Shown piece after piece: positions 44,889-56,930 of a stretch of DNA of 64,000 nucleotides. Position 1 is the first letter of the stretch. Each line of letters begins with the position of its first letter. Origin of the DNA: Isoetes taiwanensis (Eukaryota; Streptophyta; Lycopodiopsida; Isoetales; Isoetaceae); NCBI GenBank assembly GCA_021234155.1, contig JAJEKV010000035.1, forward strand, positions 992,001-1,056,000, read 5' to 3'. Under the pieces are notes generated by a model, which was given only the letters and a program-made list of their open reading frames with translations, did not search any database and was not told the origin of the DNA. The position numbers and the translations under genes are program-made.

Positions 44889-47289
44889 GGCTTACCTGTA
44901 CCAAAAGTCGGCTGACAGAAACCTGGAGATGTGCTTCCGAAGACCCAAGGCGATCCCTACTTATTATGTGGCCAAAATAAGAAAGGGTGGCAGAGCAACG
45001 ACACATATCCAGCGTCGCCTTCGCCATCTCCGCTATGCCCACCTGCCGACCACGTGGACACAGCCAGTTCCGACCAAACCAGGTGCAGATTCGAGCCCTA
45101 GATTCCCATGTTTTGAATCCACACTGCCAGCATAATTTTCTACCATATTTCCATATGAATATGCATACCAATCATGCAAAATCTTAAGTTATAAACATAC
45201 CCTTCCTCATTTCGCCCACATAATAGCCCATGAGAAATGGCTGAGGTGGCGATGTGTCCAGGAAGTGCCTCGTCTGTTCCTGGCCACATGGCCGTCGAGG
45301 TCATTTCTGCCTGGGCCATAATGTCGAGGCAAAGACGTTATCAGCCTTAATGTTCTGGGCCGAGTCCTTTTGCAGATATGCCCAATTAGAAGGTCCAAGC
45401 AGATCGAATCCTTCACGAACCATTTCTTCCAACTAATTTGTCTCAAAACTCTCAGATCCAAATCCATAAGTTCAGCCAAAAAAGCTGCCCATGACGTTGT
45501 TGAAAGAACAACGTTGCAAAAATGGCCGGGTTTGGAAAAAATGGGTCGGATCTATGTTGTAGCGGCAATCTATAGAGGTCTGGGATTTTTGGAGAGGCTC
45601 TAGGGCAAAAATCCGGTGAGGAGAAAACATAAGAGCAGTAATTCGGCGAAGATTTCTCCAGAGTTGCGTTCTTGAAGCTCCTGTTATGAGCTTAATATAT
45701 TATGACCATAACATGCTTGTTATGGCCATAACAATTCGTCCAAAATAATGCTACTGGATATAGCATTTTAGAATGAATAGCTTGGGTTAAAACCTAGGGT
45801 GAAAGGACAGGGAGCAGGACGTTAAGGTATTTAGGGCTCGTGTGAGAATTAATTTAAATTTTGAATTAATTAATTATTTTGATACTTATCTTAATTTAAG
45901 ATACACTTTTAGAGTTGGTTCACATTTTTGAGTTGGAGACCATGAAAAGCTTTGGAGATGGCCAACATAGTGCTAACAAGTTAGTTGGCAGTACAACAAT
46001 TCTCATTTGGCAAGGAGGAGCTGCAGATCAATATACGACTTACAATATGTATTAATCCAAATCCAATAATATTATGGAATTGAAATTTCAGCCATGATCT
46101 GTTGTTCTCAAACATTATGCTTACAACAATAATGCATAATTAATGTGCTTGATATGTTGCAATATGCAGGACACGCATTGCAGCTAAATTTTTGTCCTTG
46201 TCAACTGCATTACTAATGTTGCCCTTCTACCAAAAACTCATGCCCAAATCAATGGTGCAAAGAAACCATTGCCCCATGACCAATCGGTCTTATGTGGGAC
46301 TCACATGAAAGTCTTTTTGGCCCTGCGCTAAAAAGTGGCAGGGACTATTTTCAGCTACTGCTTAGTTTTCTCCCCGTTGCACGCCATGGACAGCACAGCA
46401 GCTGAAGCTGTTAAACGGGGCTGAGTTTTTCATTTTCAGCACTGGATCGGCCAGTTTTCTGCTGGGGCATCGATGCTTGTCCATGTGAGTCGCCCATTAG
46501 TGGACATTAGAAATTATGCCTGTCTACCTGTATGTCTGTCTTATCAATAAAAAACCATATACTTTACGTAAACACTTCATGAATAGAAACTGGAAAATAA
46601 CTATAGTCATTACAATCAGAAGAAACCCCAGACTACAACGATGACATGCCAAGCAGATTGTGATCCAAATTGGCATTCCTTATCTAAAACATTTGAAATC
46701 AATTCTAATTCCCTGTGAATGACTTTTGCGTGCAATTCAATCGTTTTGGACGGCTTCAAAGCCCGCAATCAATTCAATCCTTAAACTTTTTATTATCTGA
46801 TCATTTTTTCCAATGCCCTCTCTATTTCTTGTTTCAAATTCCTGCACGGGCTGAAGAATTATCAGTTTTGCAGGAGAATGTTTATCACTAATTCTTAACA
46901 AATCTGCCCCAATCTTGCCAGATTGAAGAATTCCTCTTTTATAATGATTGTACCCATAACCATGAACATTTTGTCATGCAAAATGGCATGAGATATTCTG
47001 TAGAGTAGCCATTATGCTCACCATCGTCTAAAAAAAATTATTATTCGGAAAAAAATTGAAACCAAAAACTATTTTCTGCAACAGGCATGTCAGTGTCGAC
47101 GTCAGCATTATATGGATGTTCATACATACTAAAACCAAAACCATAGTTCCTACTTTAGCTTTTATAACTTGTAACCAATGAAAAAGGAATTACATGAAGT
47201 TTCTGGATATAGAAAACTCTAATCCAATTTTAACCATATAGCATATTTCACATCAAAATAGCTTTTTGATACATAGAGTTGAACGTATA
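44889..47289. other. No gene recognised
   Basis: Frames at 44818-45603 on both strands are open for 60-117 codons because the region is less AT-rich, but none has a recognisable motif. They may be former parts of the HUH-type element. From 45640 the sequence is strongly AT-rich. A hairpin CCATAACATGCTTGTTATGG is at 45706-45725. Confidence 0.35.
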
Positions 47290-47560
47290 GTTTATCTGTA
47301 GACTTGCAATGGACTTGGATAGCGTGATTAGGCTGTTAGTCGAATTACTGAACAAATTATGTGAAATATCTAAGTTGTATATGTTTGTCAGACTTCTGGG
47401 GTCCTCATAAATGGCTCTTACAGATTATTAGTGCCAATCTTCAGCTTTACAAGGTTAGTGAGGTTAAACATGGATCGAGGTGTGTGGCCAAATAACTGAT
47501 TCTTACTAATTGTGAGATTGGACCATTAGAGGTTTGATGGGATCACTTAAGGGCCCTCCA
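47290..47560 (-). pseudogene. LRR receptor-like fragment
   Basis: The minus strand reads SKNQLFGHTPRSMFNLTNLV followed by KLKIGTNNL, a stop, and, after a frame change, RSLTNIYNLDISHNLFSNS. These are two to three plant-type leucine-rich repeats (xNxLxGxxPxxxxNLTxLxxLxIxxN). No kinase or membrane segment nearby. A decayed receptor-like protein fragment. Confidence 0.5.
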
Positions 47561-48563
47561 AATCGTCCCCAAATTTGATTCCAAACCTATTTTCGAATTT
47601 GCAGGCTTGGGCAAAAAGCTGCCTTCCAAAGCTGGTAAACCTAATTATGCTAGGTTGTTGAGTAGGTTAGGAATGTAGTCATTGAAGAAGATCGTCTATA
47701 TTTTCTTTTAGATTAACTTCAGGTTCGCACACTCCATCAAGCGGGATTAGCCAACGAACCTATAAATTGAGCGCCAAATTTTAAAGGGTGATGTTCAAAA
47801 TGATTTGATGTGATTCATTGCCAAAAATCGAGGACAAAACTCTGTTTTCCCTCTGATTTTAACAAAATATCATCAATTTGGCTGCCGGAACTGTCGACAA
47901 TGAGAATATTGGAGAATCATGGCCGAGATAAGAAACTTCATGCAAGTGGAGAAGATCTCTCATTTTTTCTCACTATTTTCTGACCTTTTAGAGTAAGATT
48001 GGATGCCTAAGAATTGTTTGCCTTGCAAGAATAGGTTCAATTTGGAAGGAGGATGCTCTTCGTAGTTCAAGAGCAATGAAGATTGATATTTAGGCACGTA
48101 GAGAACTATATCTTGCTGATCCTAATACCAAGAAATGCCTTGATTTTTGCTCAGTGTCAGGGCTTATTCATTTTGCTTGTAAACGTCATGAAGGCTTAGA
48201 TATTGTAACAACCTTATTTCTAAGAATTCTCATCAGAATTTATAAGAAATGTAAAAAACTAGTTGTATGGAGCTCATTGCAAAGTGTTAAATGATTGTAA
48301 GTATCTTTATCACTGTAATAGTTACTTATACACAAACTTTAGCATGCAAAAGAGTTAGAAGCTTCAAACCAGAAATTGCTTGTGGAGGTGCATTTACTAT
48401 TGCATGGATTGAAGAGAGTTTCATAAAATAATGATAATTTTTAAAAGAGATTGAAGATGGCACTATTGGAGGTTAGGGAGAGGAAAATGAACTTGAAGGT
48501 TGTAAATGTCCTTGCTCCCGGAGGTGGAGGCTCTAAAAGAAGAATCACTGCTATAGAAAACTC

Positions 48564-48824
48564 GTGGATACAAGTATGTCTGAGAAGAAGAAGATAAAAC
48601 TTTATAATATTGCTTCTTTGTTGAAGAAATTAGTGAGTAAGGATGATATTATTGAAATGTTAAAGCTTACCGGAGCCAATCATCTAAAAAAAGCTATAAT
48701 AGATTGGGTGTTAAGTGAATTAGAAAAAAATCAGAGTACTGAGAGCATGCAAGAGTTGTTTGATAATGTGGGTATTAGTAAGCAGTCTTACCTTGTCTTT
48801 TGCAGTGTTTATAGGATGGGATAA
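48564..48824 (+). pseudogene. Unknown transposon-like gene, 5' part (split by the Tat insertion)
   Basis: An 86-codon frame encodes a helical, charged peptide: KLYNIASLLKKLVSKDDIIE, KLTGANHLKKAIIDWVLSEL and QELFDNVGISKQSYLVFCSV. It ends 50 bp before the Tat-like element. Related-style coding continues past the element at 60.06-60.9 kb. I do not recognise the family. Confidence 0.4.
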
Positions 48825-48873
48825 AGCAACAAGATATTTACTAATACCATCCTCCCAATAATCAATGAGGTAG

Positions 48874-51294
48874 TGTTGCCCTGCTATGGCAACATGGCAA
48901 GGTGCCATCAAATCTTATTCATATTGCAGAAAAAAGAAGATACTATGTTGAAGAACCAAGTGAAGACATTGAACTGGAATCAAGATCACACATTGAGAGG
49001 ATCTAAGCATCTAGAAGTTTGGAAGACCCCTATGAAGTTTGCAAGCTATGAAAATGGTATTTTTCTCCTTCATATTGTCATCTCTACTCTATTCCTTCAC
49101 ATTGACCTCATTTCCAACATACCATCACCCTTATTCTTTTTTCTTTTTTTTTTTTTTCTCTCTTTGCATCTCCACACCCTATACCATTATACATCTCACA
49201 CATAGCCTCTTATTCCATAGTTGACCTACCACTACCTAAGGCACAATTTCCAAGAAAGTTATTACACCAAAGAGATTGCCTAGCATCAAGTTTTATGTCA
49301 CTATTCTTCATCACACCATTCCATTATCATGCACTTCACACCAAGTAGCCAAAGCTAAAAGAGCATTTTTGCTAGCCAAAATACAAAAAAAAAAAAGGAA
49401 AAACTAAGCACGAATTTGCCTAGTCACCACTTCAAAGTGACATGGCATGATGGTTAGACACACATGTCATCACCTACAAAGCTACTTTGGTCCACTCATT
49501 CTTGCTATTTCCATATGTCATCCACCAAGTTGCCACCTAAGCGACAAGTATCCACATCATCACATCACTCCACACCATTACATCACTCAACATCATTACA
49601 TCATTCTACACCATCACATCACTTTACATCATCAAATGATGACTAGGCAAGTCTTGACCAAGCCCAAAAAGTTGGTTAACCATGAGATCAAAATGCTTGG
49701 GAAATGAGCCTTTCAGCCTTGTTCTTCCTCCTTGCCACCTCATTCTAACCTATTGCCATCTCACCTCAAGCTCCACTATACCCAAAAAACCAATGTGCTC
49801 TATTCCTCAAGATGAAGCTTTCATGTCATAAAGCACAAAAAATATGCCCTTTTGACCTTTGAAAATCCAAAAAAGACCTTGTTTCGACCTAGATATTGAA
49901 GACATTGGGAATCGTGCCAAAATAAAAATGATAAAAAAGGGGGGGTCCTATCTACCCTAATCTAGCCTATCTGACGTGTCCCACACATCACTAGCCACCT
50001 CATCTCAAGTTGCGGACGTGGCGGTGGGGCACGTGGACCAGAACACGGGCTGGCTATCCACTCCACACGGCACGTAGATTTAGAAATGCCAGCGAGGCTA
50101 TTACTTATATACCTGTGTCACTTGTTTCGAGTCAAGCCTGTGGGATAAATCATCTCTGGAAAACTTCCGAAACCTAAAATCTAACTTGCCAAGAACCTGT
50201 TTTCGGTTCGATCAAACTGATCAATCATTGCGTTGGCTGACCATTCCTGTCCTGCTATACCCAAAGAAACATCTAAACCAACCAGAAACGTGGCCAAGAC
50301 TCCGAATTTGCCAAGATCCGGCCGGAAACAGAGATTTTAAAAGAGGGGTTTGTTCGACTGTAAAAGGGTAGGCTTTTTTGCGCGATTTGAAGACGAAGTA
50401 CCTGAAGAGTGAAGTCGAAATTCCTGCTGAGAGATCCTCCTGCCTTAAGAAATCATTCCTGAGGCATATTATGACCAGTTTGTATCCAAATATTCATGTT
50501 TTTAGAGATGTTTTGTCAACTGATCATCTTGATCATTAACATAACATCGAATGTGGTGACTCTGTTTCCAGTTGAATGAAAATCTGACCTTGGAAAATAT
50601 TATTTGCTGCATTTGCATTTGAATTATTTCAAAAAAAAAAAAAAAAAAAAGAAAGAAAAAGACTACATATCTGCATCTTGTTGCATTTGAGGTTCTAATT
50701 GCATTTAGTGCAATTACTCGGAAAATGAAAAGTTGAAAAAGTAAAAAAAAGAAAAAAAGGATCAATCACCTAATGTTTCAAAGTCTGTCTCAGTATCTCA
50801 TAGACATTTCATGCTCAGACATGTCTTTCAAATTGCAGACTGATTTTTTCACCTTGTGAATAGCATGCACTTATTGTGCAGTCCTAGGGCTCCGTCGAGA
50901 ACTCGGTTGAGTCAAAATTTCATTATTGTTTTCATTTGGCAAAAATTAGTGCACTGTCCAGTCCATTGACTAGATTCTGACCTGGTCAGGAACTAATATT
51001 CCTCATCAACTATGGAGATTTTTTGCGTAGACTTTCCACAGCACTTTTTACACATGTCATTGCATCATGCTATGCTTATTTGGGCTTAAAATGTCAAGTG
51101 CATTTGTTTTTGTGCCTGTTTGAGCAAGACTAGCTTTTTTAGCTTTAGGGAAACCAGTGAAATCTTGTTTTCTGAGGGTTTGAACATAGATATTTGAGCA
51201 TAGAGTGATCACCTCAAGTGATCTGGAGGTCCTAGACCAAGACTATTGCTTCTTTGACCTGAGGTTGGTGGTCTAGCCAGGTTTGCCATCAACA
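48874..51294 (+). repeat. 5' LTR of the Tat-like element (2421 bp)
   Basis: It runs TGTTGCCCTGC...GCCATCAACA. It contains an oligo-T run (49148-49157), a CATCACATCAC-type short repeat (49555-49640) whose translation gives meaningless His-rich frames, a GC-rich patch with a G-box and TATA (about 50030-50113), and an A-run at 50631-50650. The 3' LTR differs mainly in homopolymer lengths and around CG sites at 49970-50420. Confidence 0.92.
50030..50113 (+). promoter_or_regulatory. Putative LTR promoter: G-box and TATA
   Basis: CACGTG at 50030-50035 and CTTATATACC at 50104-50113 lie in the centre of the LTR, both also present in the 3' LTR. Transcription of the element would start shortly downstream. 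This is inferred from motif and position only. Confidence 0.45.
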
Positions 51295-51297
51295 TTT

Positions 51298-51315
51298 TGG
51301 AGGTCCTACCGAGAT
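51298..51315 (+). other. Candidate primer binding site
   Basis: TGGAGGTCCTACCGAGAT begins 3 bp after the 5' LTR end. A PBS starts with TGG, complementary to a tRNA CCA end, and lies at this spot. I cannot match it to a specific tRNA from memory. Confidence 0.4.
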
Positions 51316-51339
51316 TTCCACCTGGTTTTCGAAGAACTC

Positions 51340-52345
51340 ATGGCTCCTAGAGGAATAAATGAACAACAAAAAGCCCCAGAATCATTGGGACCACAAGGAG
51401 TACCTGTTGCAACTGTGGTGCAGCCAAATTGTGCAATCCCACAGTATTTTGAGCTAAGTTTGCCCATTACTCCACCCATATTTGAACCAACTATGAATGC
51501 TAACCATTTTCTAAAAGTGTTTGATGAATATTATAGAGATTATGGTTGTAAAAAGGGCTGTAGATTCTCTGAGTTTAAGAGATGCATGAAATCTGATGAG
51601 GCATATGCTTGGTGTGAGCATGTGACCTCAGTTATGGGTACTGATACATATGAGAGTCTTGTGCAGCAATTTTTGGCTAGGTTTGGCAAACTATCTGCCC
51701 CTCAAGAGTTAGCAAACGAGCTACAAACTTTTTGCATAAGGGCGGATGAAAGTATCAACCACTATGTGGAGAGGTTTAGTGCATACTTGAGAAAATGCCA
51801 AAAGAGTCAGGTACCTACTCCCACACTCTATTTCGTGGCTGCTTTCATTAAAGGACTGTCACCAAGGCCTAAGGTGCACAGAAAGATGCTAAAAATTCAA
51901 AATCAGGAAGGTTTTGATACCATACACAAGGCTTTTGAAAAGGCAACTAAAATCTCTAATGATATGTCTTTTCTACCTGATAATCATGTGAACCATTGTG
52001 CTGACCCTTTTTATCCAGATTATGAGCAGGAGTATGAGCATGTGCTTTGTGTATGCAAAGGCAAAAGAAAGAAGAAAATCCAAAGATGAAGAAGCTACAC
52101 CTAAAATCAGTGAATCCAAGAGTGAGATGGCCAAAATGTCTGAGACCATTGCAGAGCTAACCAAACAACTTTTGGAATTGAAGAACAGCAAAAAAACTTA
52201 TCCTCCTTGTGCACATTGTTTCAAAGATACTCATCCTTCTGATATTTGCTATTACAGGGCATGCTTAAAATGTGGAAAGAAAGGTCATTTTGGAAAGATC
52301 TGCCTGTGTGTGCAATTTTCGCAAGGAAATAGGTCATCTTGAGGA
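51340..52345 (+). pseudogene. Tat-like Gag with two zinc knuckles, frameshifted
   Basis: Frame 1 from MAPRGINEQQ (51340) to 52089 carries the Gag capsid domain (MKSDEAYAWCEHVTSVMGTD, ESLVQQFLARFGKL, INHYVERFSAYLRKC, AAFIKGLSPRP). The continuation is in another frame (51998-52342): a Lys/Glu-rich helix, then CAHCFKDTHPSDIC and CLKCGKKGHFGKIC, where the second is a perfect CCHC knuckle. ATG at 51283 lies inside the LTR and is not the start. A further frame change follows at about 52330. Confidence 0.8.
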
Positions 52346-52920
52346 CAAATGTTTTGTTAAAGAATACTTTGACAAAGCGGGACAAAGGCAAGAAATTGGA
52401 AGGAACATCGCCATTAGGGTTTGTAGAGGAATATGAGGAGCAGGAAGAGATCATGGTGGTGCAAACAAGAAAGATGGTGGAAAGTGGAACACCTGCAGAT
52501 AAAGGTATGAGCAAGAACATTCCTGTCAACAGAGAAGTTCAGGTGATAGCTCCACCTCCTTTTGAGAAGTTTAATAAAAAGGATAAAGAGTTAGATGAGC
52601 TAGATATGATCCTAAAAAGTTCTAAAGTAAGCATAGATCTCCTCACGCTTCTCAGAATTGCACCTAGCTATAGAGAGAAAATATTGAGGTCTAATAATGT
52701 TGAACAAATTTCATTTTGTCGATGTGCATGAAACAGAGAATGTTATATTAACTCAAGAAGAAAAAGATCCAGTGCCTTCACCGCCCGGTTTAGGTAACTT
52801 GCATTTATCTAGAGTCTTGCTAGATGGAGGCTCTCCACTAAATGTCATGCCTCAAAGATGTAATGAAGAAATGTGGTCTTCTTTGTTACTCAACCATCAC
52901 CGTCATATTAAGGTCATTCT
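52339..52920 (+). pseudogene. Gag-protease linker and protease
   Basis: The 52339-52731 frame encodes a charged linker (GFVEEYEEQEEIMVVQTRKM, PPFEKFNKKDKELDELDMIL). The following frame (52697-52930) holds SRVLLDGGSPLNVMP, the D-G-G-S active-site form of Tat/Athila aspartic proteases (in place of DTG/DSG). The frame then breaks again near 52880 before the RNase H-RT frame. Confidence 0.7.
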
Positions 52921-54728
52921 CCAATGCTAAAATAAAACCTATAGGACTAGTGACAAAGGTGCCAATAGAAATTGAAGGTATAATTGTTGAGGCCAGTTTC
53001 ATAGTTGTGGCTTTTGAAGACAATTGTGACGTGACTGACATATATGACTTGTTGTTGGGAAGGAGATGGTTATCCACAGTAGATGCTAGACCCATGCGGT
53101 CCAAAGGGCGTGTACCATTTCAAATGGAGCAAAAAAAAACTCTATACAACAAAGCGGGTGATGCTAATGCATACAACTTTATAGAACAAGACATGTTGAT
53201 TGAAGATGAGCCAGGGGTGTTAAAAATGCCTGTTTCTGTCTATAAACCAATAGAAATCATACCTACCTGTTTAGGTGACCTCGGCATGGAAACAAATCTC
53301 AATAAAGGTGTATTGTGGTTTGATGGTGGAATTTCAATCAAGTTGAGTATAGCATCCTCTGCAGCTGTGATCAGAAACTGTGCCAACAAGCTCTTATCCA
53401 AAGTTGGTAGAGTGCATGAAGGAATCACTTCAAATATGGCTGAATATAAGGCACTCATAGCTGGCTTAGAAGAATCTTTAGCCTTAGGTTTGACTAACAT
53501 ATCTATCTTTGGTGATTCTCAATTGATATGCAGACAGGTCACTGGAGAGTACCAGACCAAAAACCAAGACATGTCAGAGCTCAAAGAAAGGGTACTGCAA
53601 CTTCTAAGCAAATTCAAAGCTTGGGAGATCAAGCATATACCTAGGGAGGAGAATTGTGAAGCAGATGCACTTTGCAGAACCGTGCTCCTTGACTATTTGG
53701 CTGAGGGAGCTATAAATGAAGATGAATTAAACAAGGAAGATGCAACACAACTTTATCCTATTCTGGTGATAGATGCACAGCAGGAGAAAGAGGTAAAAGA
53801 GTTAACCATCAGCAAAAATGGACAGGTAAGAACACTTTTCCTTGGAGATCTTTTTGATAGCAAAGACGAGGCTTCCTTAAAAGTTTTCTTTGAGAGCTGG
53901 AAAGATGTATTTGCCTGGGATTATACAGAATTGGTAGGAGTGAGGACTGATATCTGTGAATTTGAAATAAAGATAAAAGAAAATGCTAAACCCGTAATGC
54001 AAAAACTCAGAAGAATAAATGCATCATTGCTTACCCTGATCAGAGAGGAATTGTTGAAGATGAAAGAAGCTGAGGTTATTAAAGAGATAACAAACCCTGA
54101 CTGGCTGTCTTGCATTGTTCCTGTAGAAAAAAAGAATAAGAGCATTAGGATTTGCATAGATTACAGGGATCTAAACAAGGCCACTATTAAAGATTGTTAT
54201 CCATTACCATTTCTAGAAGAAGTGTTGCATGCAACTGCAGGGAAAGAAATATATTCTTTTTTAGATGGATTTTCAGGTTTCAATCAAATCAAGATAAAAG
54301 AGACAGATCAAGCTAAAACCTCTTTCATAACCCCTTGGGGCACTTTTGCCATGATGAAAATGCCATTTGGCTTAATGAATGCATCTGCTACCTTTCAAAG
54401 AGCAATGGACAAAATATTCCAAAGCATGCCAATGTCAAACTTTAGGGTTTTTTTGGATGATCTATGCCTGGGAACTTCTCTAACCAAACATATGGAGTTG
54501 CTGACAATGACAATGGAGTTGTGCAGGAATGGTGGAGTGTGTTTGAATCCAAAGAAATGTGTATTTCTCTGTTCTAAAGGTGAATTGCTAGGTCATGAGG
54601 TATCTACTCAAGGGATCAAAGTATGTGAAGGAAAAATGGAGGCTTTGAAGAAATTAGCTCCACCTAAAACCCTAAAACAGGTGGAGTTTCATGGGCTTGA
54701 CAAGTTTTTTGAGAATGTATGTGCCTAA
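52842..54728 (+). pseudogene. Protease C-terminus, extra RNase H, reverse transcriptase (one open frame)
   Basis: A single 628-codon frame. Residues 1-100 are protease C-terminal sequence (DIYDLLLGRRWLSTVDA). Residues 157-281 form a complete RNase H fold with four acidic positions: D161 (LWFDGG), E201 (NMAEYKALIAGL), D225 (FGDSQLI) and D275 (ENCEADAL). Residues ~385-600 are reverse transcriptase with YRDLNKATIKDCYPLP, FLDGFSGFNQI, MPFGLMNASATFQ and the catalytic FLDD at 537-540. The AEYKAL...GDSQL style is that of the archaeal-type RNase H added to Tat elements, but there it sits after RT-RNase H. Here it precedes RT in the same frame, so the order is not an assembly of separate ORFs. Confidence 0.88.
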
Positions 54729-55352
54729 CTTTTCACACATCATAAGTCCTTTGGCAGCTCTGACACGTGTTGGCAAGTATAATAAGAGTGAGAGCAAATT
54801 TATTGCAATAGAATGGACAGATGAATGCCAAGCTGCATTTGACCTGTTGATAACTTCCATATGCCAATCGAGATTCTGAAAACCACAGACCTTGCTCAAC
54901 CATTCCAGGCATATATCAGTGTCACTAGCAAAGCTGTAGGCATAGCACTCATGCAGAAACATGGGATAATATCTTTTGCCAGCAAAATTTGGTCTGATGC
55001 TAAGAACAGATACCCTAGAATGGAAAAAAGTGCAGCTGGAATAATGTTTTTTCTGCAAAGGCTTGGTCATATAGTTCAACACAATGAGATGAAAGTAATG
55101 ATACATCAAAATCCTATTCCCATGTTGTTCCAAAAAAACTCGAGTAAGGCTAAATTATGTAGATGGGCTTGCAAGATACATGATTACAATTTAAAGGTTA
55201 GGACTGTCAAAACAATTAAGAGTCCTAGTGATTATTTGACCAATAAGGTGTTTGAGCTTGAAGATTTTAATGGTTTAAGTACTGATGAAGTGTGTGAAAT
55301 TGCTACTAACCTTGTGCTATCTAGTAAGATGCAAGAGGATTTTTGGGGATGA
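54691..55352 (+). pseudogene. RT thumb and degenerate Ty3-type RNase H
   Basis: Two overlapping frames (54691-54879, then 54861-55352) carry IEWTDECQAAFDLLITSIC, then FQAYISVTSKAVGIALMQ, IWSDAKNRYPRMEKSAAGIM and MKVMIHQNPIPMLF. In active Ty3 RNase H these read ...TDAS..A.GAVL.Q, ..E.E..A.. and .TDH..L. Here the first Asp and the TDH Asp are replaced, while the central Glu is present. The domain is therefore probably a non-catalytic spacer, as in other elements that gained a second RNase H. Confidence 0.75.
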
Positions 55353-55499
55353 AATCATCAAGTTTCTCAAACATGAAGAGGTACCGAGAAAACTTTACAA
55401 GCGGTCGGTTGAGAAGATTCAAAGAAAAAGCAAAAACATACGAGAATGATTGGAGAGGTATTATGTAAGATTGATCAAACGGTGTTCTACTAAGGTGTG

Positions 55500-56454
55500 T
55501 TGATAGGTCGGTCGAAGTTGATTCTAGAAGCTTGCCATGAAGGAATTTGTGGAGGCCATTATGCACGGTGATACAAGCGCAAAGAAGATACTCAGGTCTG
55601 GATATTACTGGCCCAGCTTGTTTAAAGATTGTTATGAGACTATCAGGAGATGCCATAAATGCCAGATACATGGAAAAAGAATCCTTCAACCTGCTGCTTT
55701 GACTAGCATCACGTCTCCAGGTCCATTCCAAACTTGGGGACTAGACTTCATAGGGCCTATACATCCAAATTCTCCCTCTCAACATGAATACATACTAGTG
55801 GCAACAGATTTCTTCACCAAATGGGCAGAAGCCATCCCATTGAGACAAGCAAATGCTTTAACAACAGCTAGGTTCCTCCATGAAAACATTTGCACTAGAT
55901 TTGGTATTCCTCTGAAAATAGTTTCTGACAGAGGCACACAGTTCATAAATGATGTGATCAGCAACCTCCTAAAAACCTTGAAAGTAAAGCATGTGAAAAG
56001 CTCAGCATACTACCCTCAGGGCAATGGCCAAGCTGAGTCCACCAACAAAGTTCTAAAAGGTATTCTCAAGAAGACAATAGAGGTACATAAAAAGGATTGG
56101 CACCTTAAATTACATGATGCACTTTGGGCATATAGAACTACAATTAAAAATGCTACTAATCATACACCTTTTGCTCTTGTCTATGGTGTTGAGGCTGTTG
56201 TTCCAGTGGAACTAGAGTTGCCTTCCTTAAGGTTGGCTCTAAAGATTCAGATGCAGATGGAGGAAGCATACAAAGATAGGTTTGATAGGTTGCTCCATCT
56301 AGAAGAAGAGAGGTTTGAAGCAGAGAATGCCATCTTGCTTAAGAAGGCAAAGGATGCAGCAGCATTCAAAGCCATTCACAAATTGCAAGGAAGTTTCAAA
56401 GAAGGGGAGCTAGTTCTCAAATGGGACAAGGCAAAGGAAAAACACAAACAGTAA
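55500..56454 (+). pseudogene. Tat-like integrase
   Basis: A frame break at 55550 splits the zinc domain: CHEGICGGHYA in one frame, then YYWPSLFKDCYETIRRCHKC in the next. The catalytic core has D (WGLDFIGPI), D (VSDRGTQF) and E (YYPQGNGQAESTNK) with spacing normal for the family, followed by ALWAYRTTIKNATNHTPF and the Tat signature VYGVEAVVPVELELPS. The frame ends KEKHKQ and continues in another frame. Confidence 0.85.
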
Positions 56455-56621
56455 ATTTGATTTGTTTATGGGAAGGGCCATACAAAATCTGTGGACAAGC
56501 AGGTACAAATTCTTACTTCCTAGAAGATATCATGACAGGACAGCAGCTCATGAACCCTATAAACATATTACATCTAAAGAGATATTGGCAACAACATATT
56601 TGTATGAGTTTGTTTGAATAG
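56421..56621 (+). pseudogene. Integrase C-terminal (GPY-type) fragment
   Basis: After the frame change the sequence reads LWEGPYKICGQAGTNSYFLE and NPINILHLKRYWQ, the usual GPY/F module and tail of plant Tat integrases, then a stop. No chromodomain follows. Confidence 0.65.
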
Positions 56622-56754
56622 GATAGTCATTTGGATAGTTAGCCACTTGAATTATTAGAGACACTAGCTTTAAAATTAATAGGCATGTTCCCTAAAGATG
56701 TAGGTGCTTATGCTCTTTTGATATTATTTTGAAATCATTTTCATAAAAAAAAAG

Positions 56755-56930
56755 GGAGAGAAAAGAAAAAAGAGAGAATAGGTTTTAACTTTAATATCTT
56801 GTGTGTATTATGATGTTGCAGATTGAGTTCACAGTCATAAAAAAGAGAGAAAAGAAAAAAGAGAGAGTAGGTTTTAACTTTAATATCTTGTGTGTATTAT
56901 GATGTTGCAGGTTGAGTTCACAGTCATGAA
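56755..56930 (+). repeat. ~90-bp tandem duplication in the element's 3' region
   Basis: GAGAGAAAAGAAAAAAGAGA, then ATCTTGTGTGTATTATGATG and TTGAGTTCACAGTCAT, occurs twice with two or three differences. It lies 0.1 kb after the integrase stop. The rest of 56622-57645 is a non-coding 3' region; an open frame from 57270 runs into the LTR by chance. No polypurine tract lies directly against the 3' LTR; the nearest purine run is GGCTGAGGGGA at 57605. Confidence 0.75.

Noticed and set aside
44887-45603. Plus-strand frames of 60-82 codons with Cys/His
   Set aside because: Overlapping frames on both strands in a less AT-rich patch, with no motif, no splice support and no codon-bias clue.
49447-49707. 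Histidine-rich open frames, repeated at 58207-58467
   Set aside because: They translate the CATCACATCAC-type short repeat inside both LTRs of the Tat-like element; there is no evidence of a protein.
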